Assembly (NCBI RefSeq): GCF_004765785.1
Contig: NZ_SBIT01000006.1
Location: forward strand, 186,001 to 250,000
Reading direction: 5' to 3'
Source: Halorussus ruber
GTDB taxonomy: Archaea; Halobacteriota; Halobacteria; Halobacteriales; Haladaptataceae
Length of the DNA: 64,000 nt
This document shows positions 32,258-40,856 of this stretch, piece by piece (position 1 is the first letter of the stretch; each line of letters starts with the position of its first letter). Under the pieces are notes generated by a model. It saw only the letters and a program-made list of their open reading frames with translations, had not been told where the DNA came from and searched no databases. A program made the translations under genes and the position numbers.

Positions 32258-33844
32258 CTACTGCGTTATCCCGTCGCTATCGACCTCGCTGTCGGCGTGG
32301 GCCAGCGCCAACCGGACGCCAGCGTCGCCAGTGCGGTCGAGGTCTTCGAACTGCGCTGGCGTGAGTTCCACGTCCGGTTCGAAGACGCTCCCATCCTCGG
32401 CGTCGGGGCAGAACTCGACGTGGCGGAACGACACCCAGTAGTCGAGTCCCGTGTTGGGCAGTTCGTCCCGGAGCAGGTCGCGGGGCTTGTTGGGTGCCTG
32501 AAGCGAGGGGACGCCGACGACCGACGCGCCGAGTTTCGAGAGCAGGAAGGCGGGTTCGGTCCCCGCGGAGGCCGTCGCGGCCGACGTGACCACGACCACG
32601 TTCTCGGGGGCGAAGTACCCCTCGTGGTCGCCGGACTCGAACTCCTCGCGGAAGGTCGCCGAGAGTCGGGCCTTCTCGCGGAGTTGCTCGACCTGTCGGT
32701 CGGCGTCCCCCCGCGCGAAGTACGACTCGAAGTCGAACCCGGCCGGATTGTCGGTCTCGCCCACCGCTCCCTCCTCGCCGTATCGCTGGCGGTACAACTC
32801 CGAATCCTTCGGTACTGCGACGTGGTCGGCGACGGCCTCGCCGATGCCGTCCCACCCGTGGAGGAGGTAGGTCAGGATGTAGGTCAGCGCCGAGTTCCCG
32901 CCGCCGTTGTCCCGGGTATCGACCACCAGCGTCTCGGTCCCGGCGTCTGCCATCTCCTCGACCAGTTCCGTGAGGACCTCGGTCGCCGAGGGAATCCCCG
33001 CCAGCACGTCGTCCCTATCGTCGGGCACCGGTTCGCCGACCGTCTCGCGGTACACGTCGCGGGCCATCTCGTCGGCGCGTTCGTGGCCCATTCCCGCCAT
33101 CATCTCGACGTTCTCCCGGTAGAGCTGCATGTCCGGAAGCACGAGGAGCGCAGTCGAACGCGCGTCGTCGAGGAACCGATAGGCCGGTTCGCCCGCGGTC
33201 TCCGGTCGCTCGACGCTCGTCGCCAGCGTCTCGACCGGGCCGTCGCTTTCTTCCAACTCGACTGGCTCCAATTTACGCTCGACGCGCTCGCCGCCCTCCA
33301 CCTCGACCACCACCGTCGGCGCGGTGGGGGCCGAGTCCAGCAGGTACCGGAGCGGCGCAACGTCTTCGAGCATCTTCCCGACGTTCCGGCGGTCGCCGTA
33401 CTCGTTTTCGGCGCTCTCGACGCTCGCTGCACGCGATTCGAGGTCCGCGGTCGGCACGCCTTCGACGGATACGACTCGGCCTCCGAGGAGGTCCGTGTGG
33501 GCCTCGTCGTACACTTCGTCCACGTAGAGGTCGCGCCCGACGACGCGGACCCCGACCGGAAGCCGACCGTCGGGGCCGTCACCGGTCGAATCCGGCGCGC
33601 TGACGCCGGTGTGTACGTCTCTGACCGTCGCTACGAACTCGGCGGCGCGTTCGTAGAACGCTTCGACCGGTTCGCCATCGTCCGGAATCGCCCGGACGAG
33701 CGCTTCGAGGTTCCGGTGGAAGGCCACCCGGCCGCCGTGTCCCGCGTAGGGGTCCGGGTGGGTGTCCTCCAGCGTCGTCGCCAGCGAGCGGGCGTCTTCG
33801 ACCAGTTCCGAGTGAGGGTACTGCGAATCCGAATCGTCCGTCAT
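32258..33844 (-). CDS. S41-family serine peptidase-like protein
   Basis: 528 residues, with no signal peptide, so cytoplasmic as read. The N-terminal half is a helical domain with FYERAAEFVATVRDVHTGV, a typical tricorn-core/S41 N-domain. The core has LVVDTRDNGGGNSALTYIL (about residues 320-338) and VVVVTSAATASAGTEPAFLLSKLG, where S41 enzymes place the nucleophile Ser and the oxyanion loop, and later LGASVVGVPSLQAPN. The Ser-Glu pair of C-terminal processing peptidases is not clear, so activity is uncertain. The divergent neighbour is the XdhC-like gene at 33962. Confidence 0.75.
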   Translation of the reverse strand: MTDDSDSQYPHSELVEDARSLATTLEDTHPDPYAGHGGRVAFHRNLEALVRAIPDDGEPVEAFYERAAEFVATVRDVHTGVSAPDSTGDGPDGRLPVGVRVVGRDLYVDEVYDEAHTDLLGGRVVSVEGVPTADLESRAASVESAENEYGDRRNVGKMLEDVAPLRYLLDSAPTAPTVVVEVEGGERVERKLEPVELEESDGPVETLATSVERPETAGEPAYRFLDDARSTALLVLPDMQLYRENVEMMAGMGHERADEMARDVYRETVGEPVPDDRDDVLAGIPSATEVLTELVEEMADAGTETLVVDTRDNGGGNSALTYILTYLLHGWDGIGEAVADHVAVPKDSELYRQRYGEEGAVGETDNPAGFDFESYFARGDADRQVEQLREKARLSATFREEFESGDHEGYFAPENVVVVTSAATASAGTEPAFLLSKLGASVVGVPSLQAPNKPRDLLRDELPNTGLDYWVSFRHVEFCPDAEDGSVFEPDVELTPAQFEDLDRTGDAGVRLALAHADSEVDSDGITQ

Positions 33845-33961
33845 GACGAAACCTGTCGGACCGATGGGTGATAACGACTTGGAGAAGCGGGTTTCTATTG
33901 GAGAGTTTACATTAATTCCCCCACGCCAACACCTAAATACGCAGATTCGCCACCACTAGCC

Positions 33962-35107
33962 ATGACCGACGAGACCGACGAATGGAGCGCAAGCGCGCTG
34001 TCGGTCCGCGAGACCCTCCGAGACGCCATCGACGCCGGTTCCGCGCCCGACTCACAGGCCCGCCTCGCGGTCGCCACCGTCGCGGGCGTCGAGGGGTCGG
34101 CCTACCGACGCCCCGGCGCGAAGCGACTCCTCGACCCCGCCGCTGACTCTCGTGACGACCCGCTCGCGGCCCTCGCCGAGCGCGCGCTGGCCGACGGCCC
34201 GGTCTGCGAGACTTTCGACCTCACGGGACAGGACGAGTCGTTGGGCCTCGGCCTCGGCTACAACGGCGTCGTGGACGTGCTGGTCGAACCCGCCGACGAG
34301 AGCTTTCGGCCCGCGCTGGAGCGCCTCGCCGAGGGCGAGCGCGTGGCCCTCCTCACGGTGGTCGGCGGCGGCCACCCCGACGCGGAAATCGGCGTGCGCG
34401 CCGTGGTCTGCGAGGACGGCGCTTCTGTTCCCGCCACGGACGCCCGCCCCGCGCTCCCCGACGACCTCCTCGCCGAGATTCGGGAGCGGGCCAGCGAGTT
34501 CGCCGCGGCGGGGCGCTCAGAAGTCCTCCGCGTCGAGACCGAGCGCGGAACCGCCGAGATATCTGTGGACGGCCTCGAACCGGTTCCGGAACTGCTGGTC
34601 TTCGGGGGCGACGGCGACGTGCGACCGGTCGCTCGGTTCGCCAGCGAGGCCGGATTTCGCGTGACGGTGGCCGTCCCGCAGGACGGGCGGGACGGCCCCG
34701 AGGAGGTCCCGTCGGCGCACGAAGTCGTCGCCACGCGCCCGCCCGAACTCGCCGAGGTCGTCTCGCGCTCGGCCGACACCTACGCCGTCCTGATGAGCCA
34801 CGATTTCGCGGCCGACAGACTGGCGCTCACGTCGCTGCTGGCGACCGACGTGCCTTACGTCGGCGTGATGGGGCCGCGCAAGCGATTCGAGGAGATGCGC
34901 GCCGACCTCGCCGAGGCGGGCGTGCAACTTACGGGCGAGGACGCCGAGCGCATCGCCACCCCGGTCGGCCTCGACCTCGGCGGGGGCGACCCGACCCAAA
35001 TCGCGCTCTCGGTCGTGGCCGAGGCGCTGGCGGTGTCGAACGGTCGGAAGGGCGGCCGGTTGGTCCACGGCGAGGAGCCGATTCACCCCCGCTCGGAGTT
35101 AGAATAG
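33962..35107 (+). CDS. XdhC/CoxI-family protein lacking the usual cysteines
   Basis: 381 residues. Family parts are VATVAGVEGSAYRRPGAKRLL (XdhC N-domain, about residues 38-58), LGLGLGYNGVVDVLVEP, and the Rossmann C-domain ELLVFGGDGDVRPVARFASEAGFRVTVA with LMSHDFAADRLALTSLL and YVGVMGPRKRFEEM. XdhC sulfurates and inserts the molybdenum cofactor of xanthine-dehydrogenase-type enzymes. Here the segment that normally carries SGGC after the first strand is missing, and Tyr replaces the Cys in the GLGC motif. It may be an altered paralogue. No molybdenum hydroxylase gene is in the window. Confidence 0.8.
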   Translation: MTDETDEWSASALSVRETLRDAIDAGSAPDSQARLAVATVAGVEGSAYRRPGAKRLLDPAADSRDDPLAALAERALADGPVCETFDLTGQDESLGLGLGYNGVVDVLVEPADESFRPALERLAEGERVALLTVVGGGHPDAEIGVRAVVCEDGASVPATDARPALPDDLLAEIRERASEFAAAGRSEVLRVETERGTAEISVDGLEPVPELLVFGGDGDVRPVARFASEAGFRVTVAVPQDGRDGPEEVPSAHEVVATRPPELAEVVSRSADTYAVLMSHDFAADRLALTSLLATDVPYVGVMGPRKRFEEMRADLAEAGVQLTGEDAERIATPVGLDLGGGDPTQIALSVVAEALAVSNGRKGGRLVHGEEPIHPRSELE

Positions 35108-35151
35108 CTCTCGGGTTTCGCGGCGGACTCATAGATGCGGTAGCGAGGATA

Positions 35152-35171
35152 CCCCGCCGTTTACGGCGGGG
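35152..35171. mobile_element. IS200/IS605-type right-end hairpin (solo remnant)
   Basis: The bases accccgccgt and acggcggggagg form a 9-bp stem with a TT loop. Such a GC hairpin followed by aggaatcgc is what marks the right end of IS200/IS605 (TnpB-bearing) elements in haloarchaea. No tnpA or intact tnpB gene is next to it, so this would be a remnant; the call rests on pattern memory. It stands just after the XdhC-like stop in the gap 35108-35607, which otherwise holds gene fragments. Confidence 0.45.
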
Positions 35172-35303
35172 AGGAATCGCGTTCGCTCAATCTTTCGATG
35201 CGTGTTTTGGTAGGCCGTCTGTCCTACTCTAATGGTTCCTCGGTGTCGAGTGCTTTCGCCCCTTGTAGCACGAGTCCGCGCCACGTTAGGCCGTGTGCGT
35301 CTT

Positions 35304-35426
35304 TCACCAGACCACGTCGAAGTCGCTGTCGAGGATGAACGTGCCGACCTCCGAGGTGTCCAACACGTCGGTCAGGAGAGCGCCGCGGTCGTCTCGGCCG
35401 CGTTTTCTGTCGTCACCGTCGTCCAT
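35304..35426 (-). pseudogene. PAS-domain gene fragment
   Basis: The minus strand from the ATG at 35426 reads about 16 acidic and basic residues and then LLTDVLDTSEVGTFILDSDF followed by DVVW and a stop. This is the start of a PAS sensor domain as found in haloarchaeal histidine kinases and multi-sensor proteins, which would go on with VN.A...YFG. It breaks exactly after the second beta strand. The sequence beyond the break (35230-35303) encodes an unrelated short frame ending ALDTEEPLE, and then comes the IS605-type hairpin, so a mobile-element insertion or deletion probably cut the gene. Confidence 0.55.
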
Positions 35427-35607
35427 TGCCTACTCTTTGACGCTCACGCCCAAAGTAGCTTTGCCGAGACTTCTGCCGGAACTGCTTCGCCGTCGCAGTC
35501 GGGGCGCGACCACGCCGTGTCAGTCTGGGTTCGGTCGTGAACTGCGCTCTCGTTTCGACCGGGAGACTGCCACGACACCCATGTAGGTCGGTCCCGTTGT
35601 GCCGTGT

Positions 35608-35931
35608 ATGGTGGCAGACAGCGATTCACCGAGTACCGAGGACATCGAGGGACGGATAGAGCAGGTCGGTCGCTACTCTCGGTTCGTCAAGGTGGGACTC
35701 GGCGTCATCGTCTCGGCGTTCGCCATCGCCGTAGTCGGACGGTTGCCCTACAACCTCGATTCGGTGGCGAGCGCCGTCGATGCTATCCTTCTACCCCTGA
35801 TTTTCGTCGGGATGGGGCTGTTGCTGTTCGGCATCGGGATGCATCTCCATCTCATGCACCTCAACCTCGTCAAACAGTTACGCAAGAGCCCCGTTTCGGA
35901 TTCTCAGTCAGAGGAACAGGCGAAGTCGTAA
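35608..35931 (+). CDS. small two-span membrane protein
   Basis: 107 residues from the ATG at 35608. After a charged start (EDIEGRIEQVGRY) there are two hydrophobic segments, about residues 30-48 (VGLGVIVSAFAIAVVG) and 62-86 (LLPLIFVGMGLLLFGIGMHL), followed by a His-rich HLHLMHLNLVKQL and a polar tail. No family is recognised. It converges on the gene at 36062-36535, and the 130-base space between them holds an unusual AT microsatellite. Confidence 0.55.
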   Translation: MVADSDSPSTEDIEGRIEQVGRYSRFVKVGLGVIVSAFAIAVVGRLPYNLDSVASAVDAILLPLIFVGMGLLLFGIGMHLHLMHLNLVKQLRKSPVSDSQSEEQAKS

Positions 35932-35941
35932 CGCGAACTCG

Positions 35942-36013
35942 CATACATACATATGTATATACATACATACATACATATATATACATACATACATACATAT
36001 ATATATATATATT
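35942..36013. repeat. (CATA)n/(TA)n microsatellite between convergent genes
   Basis: About 72 bases consist only of cata/tata units: blocks of acatacatac separated by short tatata runs, ending in a pure (at)9 run. Nothing like it occurs elsewhere in this GC-rich window. It is followed by tagataaaaattataaaag. Alternating TA and CATA DNA melts easily and can form cruciforms. It lies between the stops of two convergent genes, where transcription should end. Confidence 0.85.
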
Positions 36014-36061
36014 TAGATAAAAATTATAAAAGGGTCTTAGACAAACACATTTGTTTCCTTC

Positions 36062-36535
36062 TCACTCGGAATTGGTTTCTTCGTTCGTCCCGTCCACCTC
36101 GCTTCCTCCGTTCACTTCGTTCTCGGTTCCCGCCTCGGCCCGGAGCGGTTCCAGGGCGTCCGCGAACGCCTCGGTGTCGGCCGGGAACACCGAAATCGGC
36201 TTCGGGCGGTCGGCCACCGCGATGCGGGCCTTGCCGCGCTTGCGGTAAGTCCAGTAGAGGCTTCCCGCGCCGAAGGCCGCGAACGCGACCCCGAGGAGCG
36301 CGTTCCTCGGAATCGAGTAGAGGCCGTAGCCCACCAGCAGGACGCTCAGGACCGCGAGGAACCAGTCGAAGGCCTCGATGGTGACCTCGGCCACGTCGTC
36401 GAGCGCGATTCTGGTGACTTCGTCGTCGGCGGCGACCAGCAGGTGGTCGTCGGTCAGCGCGACGGCCCCGCCGGTTCTGAGCGGCAGGCGCTCGCGGATT
36501 TCGTCGTCGCCGACCGCCTCGGAGAGCGCAGTCAT
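36062..36535 (-). CDS. PH-like membrane protein of unknown function
   Basis: 157 residues. Residues 1-50 form a beta-rich unit (LPLRTGGAVALTDDHLLVAADDEVTRIALDDVAEVTI) like the first half of a bacterial PH domain, then two membrane segments (about 55-73 and 78-97), then the second beta part with GKARIAVADRPKPISVFPADTEAFADAL. The last 25 residues are acidic and low in complexity. It lies 39 bases downstream of the permease gene on the same strand, so it may be cotranscribed. Confidence 0.6.
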   Translation of the reverse strand: MTALSEAVGDDEIRERLPLRTGGAVALTDDHLLVAADDEVTRIALDDVAEVTIEAFDWFLAVLSVLLVGYGLYSIPRNALLGVAFAAFGAGSLYWTYRKRGKARIAVADRPKPISVFPADTEAFADALEPLRAEAGTENEVNGGSEVDGTNEETNSE

Positions 36536-36574
36536 CGCTCGGTGGTTGGAATCGCGGGGTGGAAAAAGAGTCGG

Positions 36575-38188
36575 TTAGTCCGCGCCGGGTGCGCGCTCCT
36601 CGGCGTCTGAGGACCGATACCGGTCGAAGAACGACTGGAAGTCGCTCTCGTCCTCGGACATCTCCGCGAGTTCGGTCACGCCGCGCTCCTCGGCCGTGCC
36701 CTCGATGGTGTTGTCGAGGAAGAACGCGATGATGCCGCCGACCGCCATCCCGGTCGAACCGATGACGAAGAGGGTTGTGGCGACGACTTCGCTCCCGAGG
36801 ACGGCCCCCAGAATCGGGACCTGGGCCATCCCCTGCTGGAACCCGGCCGCGCCGTCGGCGACGTTGCCCATGTAGGTCGGGATTGCGAGGCCCGCGAACA
36901 GCGCGAACCCGACGACGAAGACGTTCCGGTTGCTGTCGAGGTCAACGAACTTGAGTTGCGAGAGGCCGACGGCCGCGATTTGGCCGAACATGGCGATGTA
37001 GAGGCCGCCGACGATTGGCGCGGGGATGGTGGCGAACAGTTGGCCGACGTAGCCCACGTAGCCCGCCACAATCATCACGCCAGCGCCGATTTGGACCACG
37101 TAGCGCGAGGCGACGCCCGTGATGCCGATCGCGCCGACGTTCTCCGTGTAGGAGGTCGAGCCGTTCCCGGTGCCCATAACCGCCGCGAAGACGTTGCCGA
37201 GGCCCTCCATCCCGATGCCGTGGTTGATGCGCTTCTTGCTCGGCGCGCCCTTGCCCGCCATCCGGGCGACGGCGTGGTAGTCGCCGAAGCTCTCGATGGC
37301 CGAGGCCAGCATCCCGGCGATCATGCCGACGACGAACGCGGGCGTGAACTCGGGCATCCCCCACTGGAGGGGGTAGATTGGCTGAACCGCTGGCGCGCTG
37401 GCGACCGAACCGAGGTCGACGTAGCTGACCGAACTCGGTCCGTAGACGCCCGTCACCGAGAGGGCCGCGGCGATAATCCACGCGGTCGCCATGCCCAGCA
37501 GGACGGGATAGAGTCGAAACGTCCGGTGGTACTTGTCGAGGTACTGGGAGAAGCCGACGATGAGGACCAGCGTCAGGCCCAACAGCCACCAGTTCTGGCC
37601 GGTTCCGGCCCCGCCGAAGTTCGGGTTGACGATTTGGGGCGCGTTGAACAGCGACAGGCCGATGAGCGCGATGGTCGGCGCGATGACGACCGGACTCACG
37701 TACCGCTTGAGCGCACCCATCACGCCGAAGTAGCCGATGAGAACCTCGACCAGTCCGGCGACGATGACCGCGCCGGTGAGTTCGCGTATCATCAGGTTCC
37801 ATCCGGCCCCGTTGGACGCGAGGACGCCGATGATGGCCAGCGCCGGGGCGAGCATCGAGAACGTCCCGCCTTGCACGATGGGATAGCGGTTCCCGATGGT
37901 GGTCTGGGCGAGGGTAGTGATGCCCGAAACCACGAAGAACGTCCCGATAAGTCGGCCGACCTGCTGGCCGGGCATCCCCATCGCGGTCGCCAGCGCCAGC
38001 GGAATGGCGACGGACGCGCCGATCATCGTCAGGTAGTGCTGGAAGCCCAACAGCGCGGACTCGCCGAGCGGCGGCTTGTCCTCGATGCCGTACTCCACGA
38101 AGTCCGACGCCTCGGCGTCGGGGTCCACGGCCGGTCCCTCGGGGGCGATGTCCTTCTCGACCTCCTCGAAGTCGTCGTCCCCGCTCAC
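36575..38188 (-). CDS. NCS2-family uracil/xanthine permease
   Basis: A 537-residue membrane carrier for nucleobases, probably driven by H+ or Na+. After a 40-residue acidic cytoplasmic tail there are about 12-14 hydrophobic segments. The substrate-site helix is AIESFGDYHAVARM, and the nucleobase signature appears as SYTENVGAIGITGVASRY. GFQHYLTMIGASVAIPL in the first helix is also typical. Specificity (uracil, xanthine or urate) cannot be read off. A hairpin precedes it in the presumed leader (38244-38262). Confidence 0.9.
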   Translation of the reverse strand: MSGDDDFEEVEKDIAPEGPAVDPDAEASDFVEYGIEDKPPLGESALLGFQHYLTMIGASVAIPLALATAMGMPGQQVGRLIGTFFVVSGITTLAQTTIGNRYPIVQGGTFSMLAPALAIIGVLASNGAGWNLMIRELTGAVIVAGLVEVLIGYFGVMGALKRYVSPVVIAPTIALIGLSLFNAPQIVNPNFGGAGTGQNWWLLGLTLVLIVGFSQYLDKYHRTFRLYPVLLGMATAWIIAAALSVTGVYGPSSVSYVDLGSVASAPAVQPIYPLQWGMPEFTPAFVVGMIAGMLASAIESFGDYHAVARMAGKGAPSKKRINHGIGMEGLGNVFAAVMGTGNGSTSYTENVGAIGITGVASRYVVQIGAGVMIVAGYVGYVGQLFATIPAPIVGGLYIAMFGQIAAVGLSQLKFVDLDSNRNVFVVGFALFAGLAIPTYMGNVADGAAGFQQGMAQVPILGAVLGSEVVATTLFVIGSTGMAVGGIIAFFLDNTIEGTAEERGVTELAEMSEDESDFQSFFDRYRSSDAEERAPGAD

Positions 38189-38614
38189 GACGACTCACCT
38201 CCGGAATCGCTCTCGGACGGGGTGCGTGGCTCGATACCATCGTGTAGACGCTGCGCGTCTACTTTTGTAGAACGAATTGTCGTAAACATCCCTGTGATTC
38301 TTTCCTGAAACCGTCTCGGCGGTGGCGAATCAAAATCCTGGCGGTCCAGAGCCGAAGTCTCGGCAGTCGAACGTCGAGTCGAGATGTAAACAGTCGGAAC
38401 GTCAACTCGTCCGGGATGTTTCGCACGATACGAGCTTAATATAATACTTTGCGCGCGTATCTTCACCAACTCTTCGTCCGTGCCGAACTGACGCGATTGT
38501 GAGACTGCGTTCCTCTCGGAAAATCCCGAAATCCGAGCGCTTACTATCAGAGAATATTATTATTTCTACTGTAATTCTCGGCAGTTTAAGTCCCCAGGGA
38601 TTGTACAGCAACCA
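38189..38614. other. 426-base leader/promoter region
   Basis: Divergent promoter space between the permease and the 44-residue gene. It holds the hairpin noted at 38244-38262 and two AT-rich stretches: one near 38283 (tgtttacg on the minus strand), and one near 38548-38575 (aatattattatttctact), about 45 bases before the small gene. I see no gene and none of the palindromic repeat modules here. Confidence 0.5.
38244..38262 (-). promoter_or_regulatory. perfect hairpin upstream of the permease
   Basis: The arms gtagacgc (38244-38251) and gcgtctac (38255-38262) pair perfectly around a 3-base loop, and tttt follows on the plus strand. On the permease strand the hairpin would sit about 55-75 bases before the ATG, near the start of the transcript if the TATA-like element near 38283 is used. 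It could be an operator or a leader element; on the plus strand it looks like a terminator but has no gene to end. Confidence 0.4.
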
Positions 38615-38749
38615 ATGACTGACTCGAGTGACGCGTCGGAAGTGCGGCAGGGAGCGGTCGAACATCTCCATACTGCTCTCGCGGCCGAGGAGGCCGACGA
38701 AGTCAAGTTTCACATCCGGCAGGCGCTCCAACTGCTCGAAGTCGAGTGA
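38615..38749 (+). CDS. 44-residue conserved-looking microprotein
   Basis: The frame reads MTDSSDASEVRQGAVEHL followed by 26 residues with EEADEVKFHIRQALQLLEVE. It is a single amphipathic helical hairpin, acidic at both ends, with no Cys. Codon third positions are GC-rich, and an AT-rich promoter-like stretch lies about 45-65 bases upstream. The stop is 79 bases before the Tat protein gene at 38829. It may be a small helical adaptor; no family is recognised. Confidence 0.55.
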   Translation: MTDSSDASEVRQGAVEHLHTALAAEEADEVKFHIRQALQLLEVE

Positions 38750-38828
38750 CTGAAGACCGAGGCGACGTTGAAGACTGACGAGATAACAAGACATTTCTTC
38801 GCGCCCCGAGCATTCTCGACCGCTTCCC

Positions 38829-40136
38829 ATGCCCTCCCTCACTCGCAGGCGACTCCTCGGGGGCCTCGCGGTCGGCGGCACCGCGACCCTCGCAGGCTAC
38901 CAGTTCCTCCCCGCGACGTTCGTCCCCGCCCCGGTTCTCGAACAGCGCACCAAGTGGCGGTCGATTCCGACGGTGGACTCCTCGCTCCCGGTCGCGCCCG
39001 AGGCGGTCGCCGAATCCCGCCAGCACCTCCGGACGACCATCGACCGGGCCGAGGAGGCTTGGAGCGAGGTGGACGAGTCGGACGTGGACTCCGAGCAGGA
39101 GGAGTTCGACATGACCCTCCAAAACAGCGTCGAGGTCGCCCGCGACCAACTCTCGGAGGCCGAGGGTGCCGACCCGACCACCGACGCGCTCGACACGCTC
39201 CGGTACGGGGTCGGCCGCGCGGCGTGGTCGCTGGCCGCGGCGAAGGCGATTTCGGAGGACTACGACATCGACGCGCTCCGGGAGCGTTCCGAGGTCCTCT
39301 CCGAGGAAATCGAGAGCTTCGTCTCCTCGATTTCCTACGAGGTCGCCGACCCCCGGCGCGGTCTGGCCTCCTTCTACCGAACCGAGCGCAAAATTATGTT
39401 CGCCCGGCTGAAGGCCGACAACGTGCCCGGCGAGGACGCTGACGAGAACGATTTCGACCATGACGTGGTCGTGAACGCCATCCGGAGCCTCATCGAAGGA
39501 CAGCGATGGCTCGGCGACGCCCGGTCCGTCTACGAGGCTCACGGCTCGACCATCGACGGTGCGGAAGAGACGACCGATCTCGAAGGCCACCTCGACCGGA
39601 CGTGGCGGGGCCTCGCCGCGCGCATCGACGACCTCCTTCCCGACCGCGAGACGGCCATCGAGCGGTACTTCACCGACGACGAGGGGCCGCGAGAGCGGGC
39701 CGTCAACGAGTTGTTCAACAACGGCTATTCGGCGGCCACCGACGCCTACCCGCCGTCGTTCGGGACCCGGAAGGGCCTGCTGGCGTTCGTCGCTGTCGAA
39801 CACGCGATGGCGCTCCAGCACGCCCGGGGGTTCCAGTCGGCGATGGCGGATTTGGACCGCGAGTTCTCCGACGGGGCGGTCGGCATGGCGCTGGTCGCCC
39901 GGACGAAACGGCGGGCGCTCGGCGAACTTCGGGACCTGCTGGCCGAGTCCGACGACCCGATTACGCGGGAACTGGCGAACCGACCGCGCGAAGAAATCGC
40001 CATCGGCGACTGGTCGCTCGGCGCGAACCCGAAATTCGAGTCCGAACACCCCTACGCCGAGGCCTGCGCGATGTTCCGGCTCGCGGAGGCGAATCTGGCG
40101 ACCACGGCGGCGGTGCGAGACCTGCTACTGCCGTGA
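38829..40136 (+). CDS. Tat-exported alpha-helical protein of unknown function
   Basis: 435 residues. The N-terminus TRRRLLGGLAVGGTATLAGY is a Tat signal; there is no lipobox Cys. The mature part is almost all helical (ESRQHLRTTIDRAEEAWSE, VEVARDQLSEAEG, NELFNNGYSAATDAYPPSFG and so on), with two halves of similar look, and it lacks Cys. I do not recognise a family. The C-terminus (EACAMFRLAEANLATTAAVRDLLLP) ends 6 bases before the stop of the convergent regulator. Confidence 0.65.
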   Translation: MPSLTRRRLLGGLAVGGTATLAGYQFLPATFVPAPVLEQRTKWRSIPTVDSSLPVAPEAVAESRQHLRTTIDRAEEAWSEVDESDVDSEQEEFDMTLQNSVEVARDQLSEAEGADPTTDALDTLRYGVGRAAWSLAAAKAISEDYDIDALRERSEVLSEEIESFVSSISYEVADPRRGLASFYRTERKIMFARLKADNVPGEDADENDFDHDVVVNAIRSLIEGQRWLGDARSVYEAHGSTIDGAEETTDLEGHLDRTWRGLAARIDDLLPDRETAIERYFTDDEGPRERAVNELFNNGYSAATDAYPPSFGTRKGLLAFVAVEHAMALQHARGFQSAMADLDREFSDGAVGMALVARTKRRALGELRDLLAESDDPITRELANRPREEIAIGDWSLGANPKFESEHPYAEACAMFRLAEANLATTAAVRDLLLP

Positions 40137-40142
40137 CGACGC

Positions 40143-40856
40143 TTATCCCTGCGCCGACCGGGCGTTCCGCGGCGGCGAGAGGTGCTTGCCCAACTCGGTC
40201 ATCACCTTCGACTCGGCGCGCATCAGGTGTTCCCACGCCGTCGTCGGGGCGATTCCGACCGCGTCGGCTATCTCCTCGATGGTCGTCTCGCGCTTCGGCT
40301 GGTAGTAGCCCAGTCCGATGGCGGTGGCCAGCACCTCGCGCTGGCGGTCGGTGAGTTCGCTCAGGACCCGCGAGAGTTGGAGTTGCTCGCTCCCGTCGAG
40401 TTCGCCCAGCGACACGTCCCGCACGAGGTCGGTCTCGTTGCCCGCCCGCTCCAGCGAGGCGATGATGTCGCTCAGGTCGTCCGAATCGTCGAGGTAGAGC
40501 GTCCAGCGCTCCCACCCGGCCGTGATGGTCGTCCCGGTCCGGTAGTGGATGCCCATGTCGGTCAACCGCTGGGCGATGCTGTCCCACCGGTAGCTGTCGA
40601 AGGTAATCGCCACGAGGGCCCGGGGCACCGAAAGCGGCGTCAGGCGGTCTACCTCCAGCACCGCGTCGGCGGCCTCGAAGTCCTCGAGGAAGGAGCCGAT
40701 TTGGTCGGCCGGGCCGGTCATGCCGATGATTCGCTTGCGCTCGGCGGCGCTCCCCGTCATCGAGGAGACCGATTCGATTGTCACGTCCGGGTGGGCCGCG
40801 CTCACGTCGCTCTCGGGTTCGCCGTGGTGGCGAATCCGCAGCGTAACTTCCCGCAT
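40143..40856 (-). CDS. bacterio-opsin-activator-type HTH regulator
   Basis: 237 residues from the ATG at 40856. The C-terminal third (about 165-225) is the HTH-10 domain of Bat-like regulators: LTDRQREVLATAIGLGYYQPKRETTIEEIADAVGIAPTTAWEHL (read across residues 167-210). The N-terminal part is a beta-alpha sensor region (VTLRIRHHGEP, IESVSSMTG, AITFDSYRWDSIAQRL) of the kind joined to this HTH in haloarchaea. It binds DNA in the cytoplasm. No adjacent target is evident, since the next gene on its promoter side is the P450 at 41360. Confidence 0.8.
   Translation of the reverse strand: MREVTLRIRHHGEPESDVSAAHPDVTIESVSSMTGSAAERKRIIGMTGPADQIGSFLEDFEAADAVLEVDRLTPLSVPRALVAITFDSYRWDSIAQRLTDMGIHYRTGTTITAGWERWTLYLDDSDDLSDIIASLERAGNETDLVRDVSLGELDGSEQLQLSRVLSELTDRQREVLATAIGLGYYQPKRETTIEEIADAVGIAPTTAWEHLMRAESKVMTELGKHLSPPRNARSAQG

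Noticed and set aside
35444-35629. Minus-strand frame ending AEVSAKLLWA as a TnpB C-terminus
   Set aside because: The ending is only vaguely like TnpB tails and has no zinc-finger Cys; not enough to call a transposase.
36956-38308. A 450-codon plus-strand frame
   Set aside because: It is antisense to the NCS2 permease and shows only His/Asp/Arg-rich shadow sequence.
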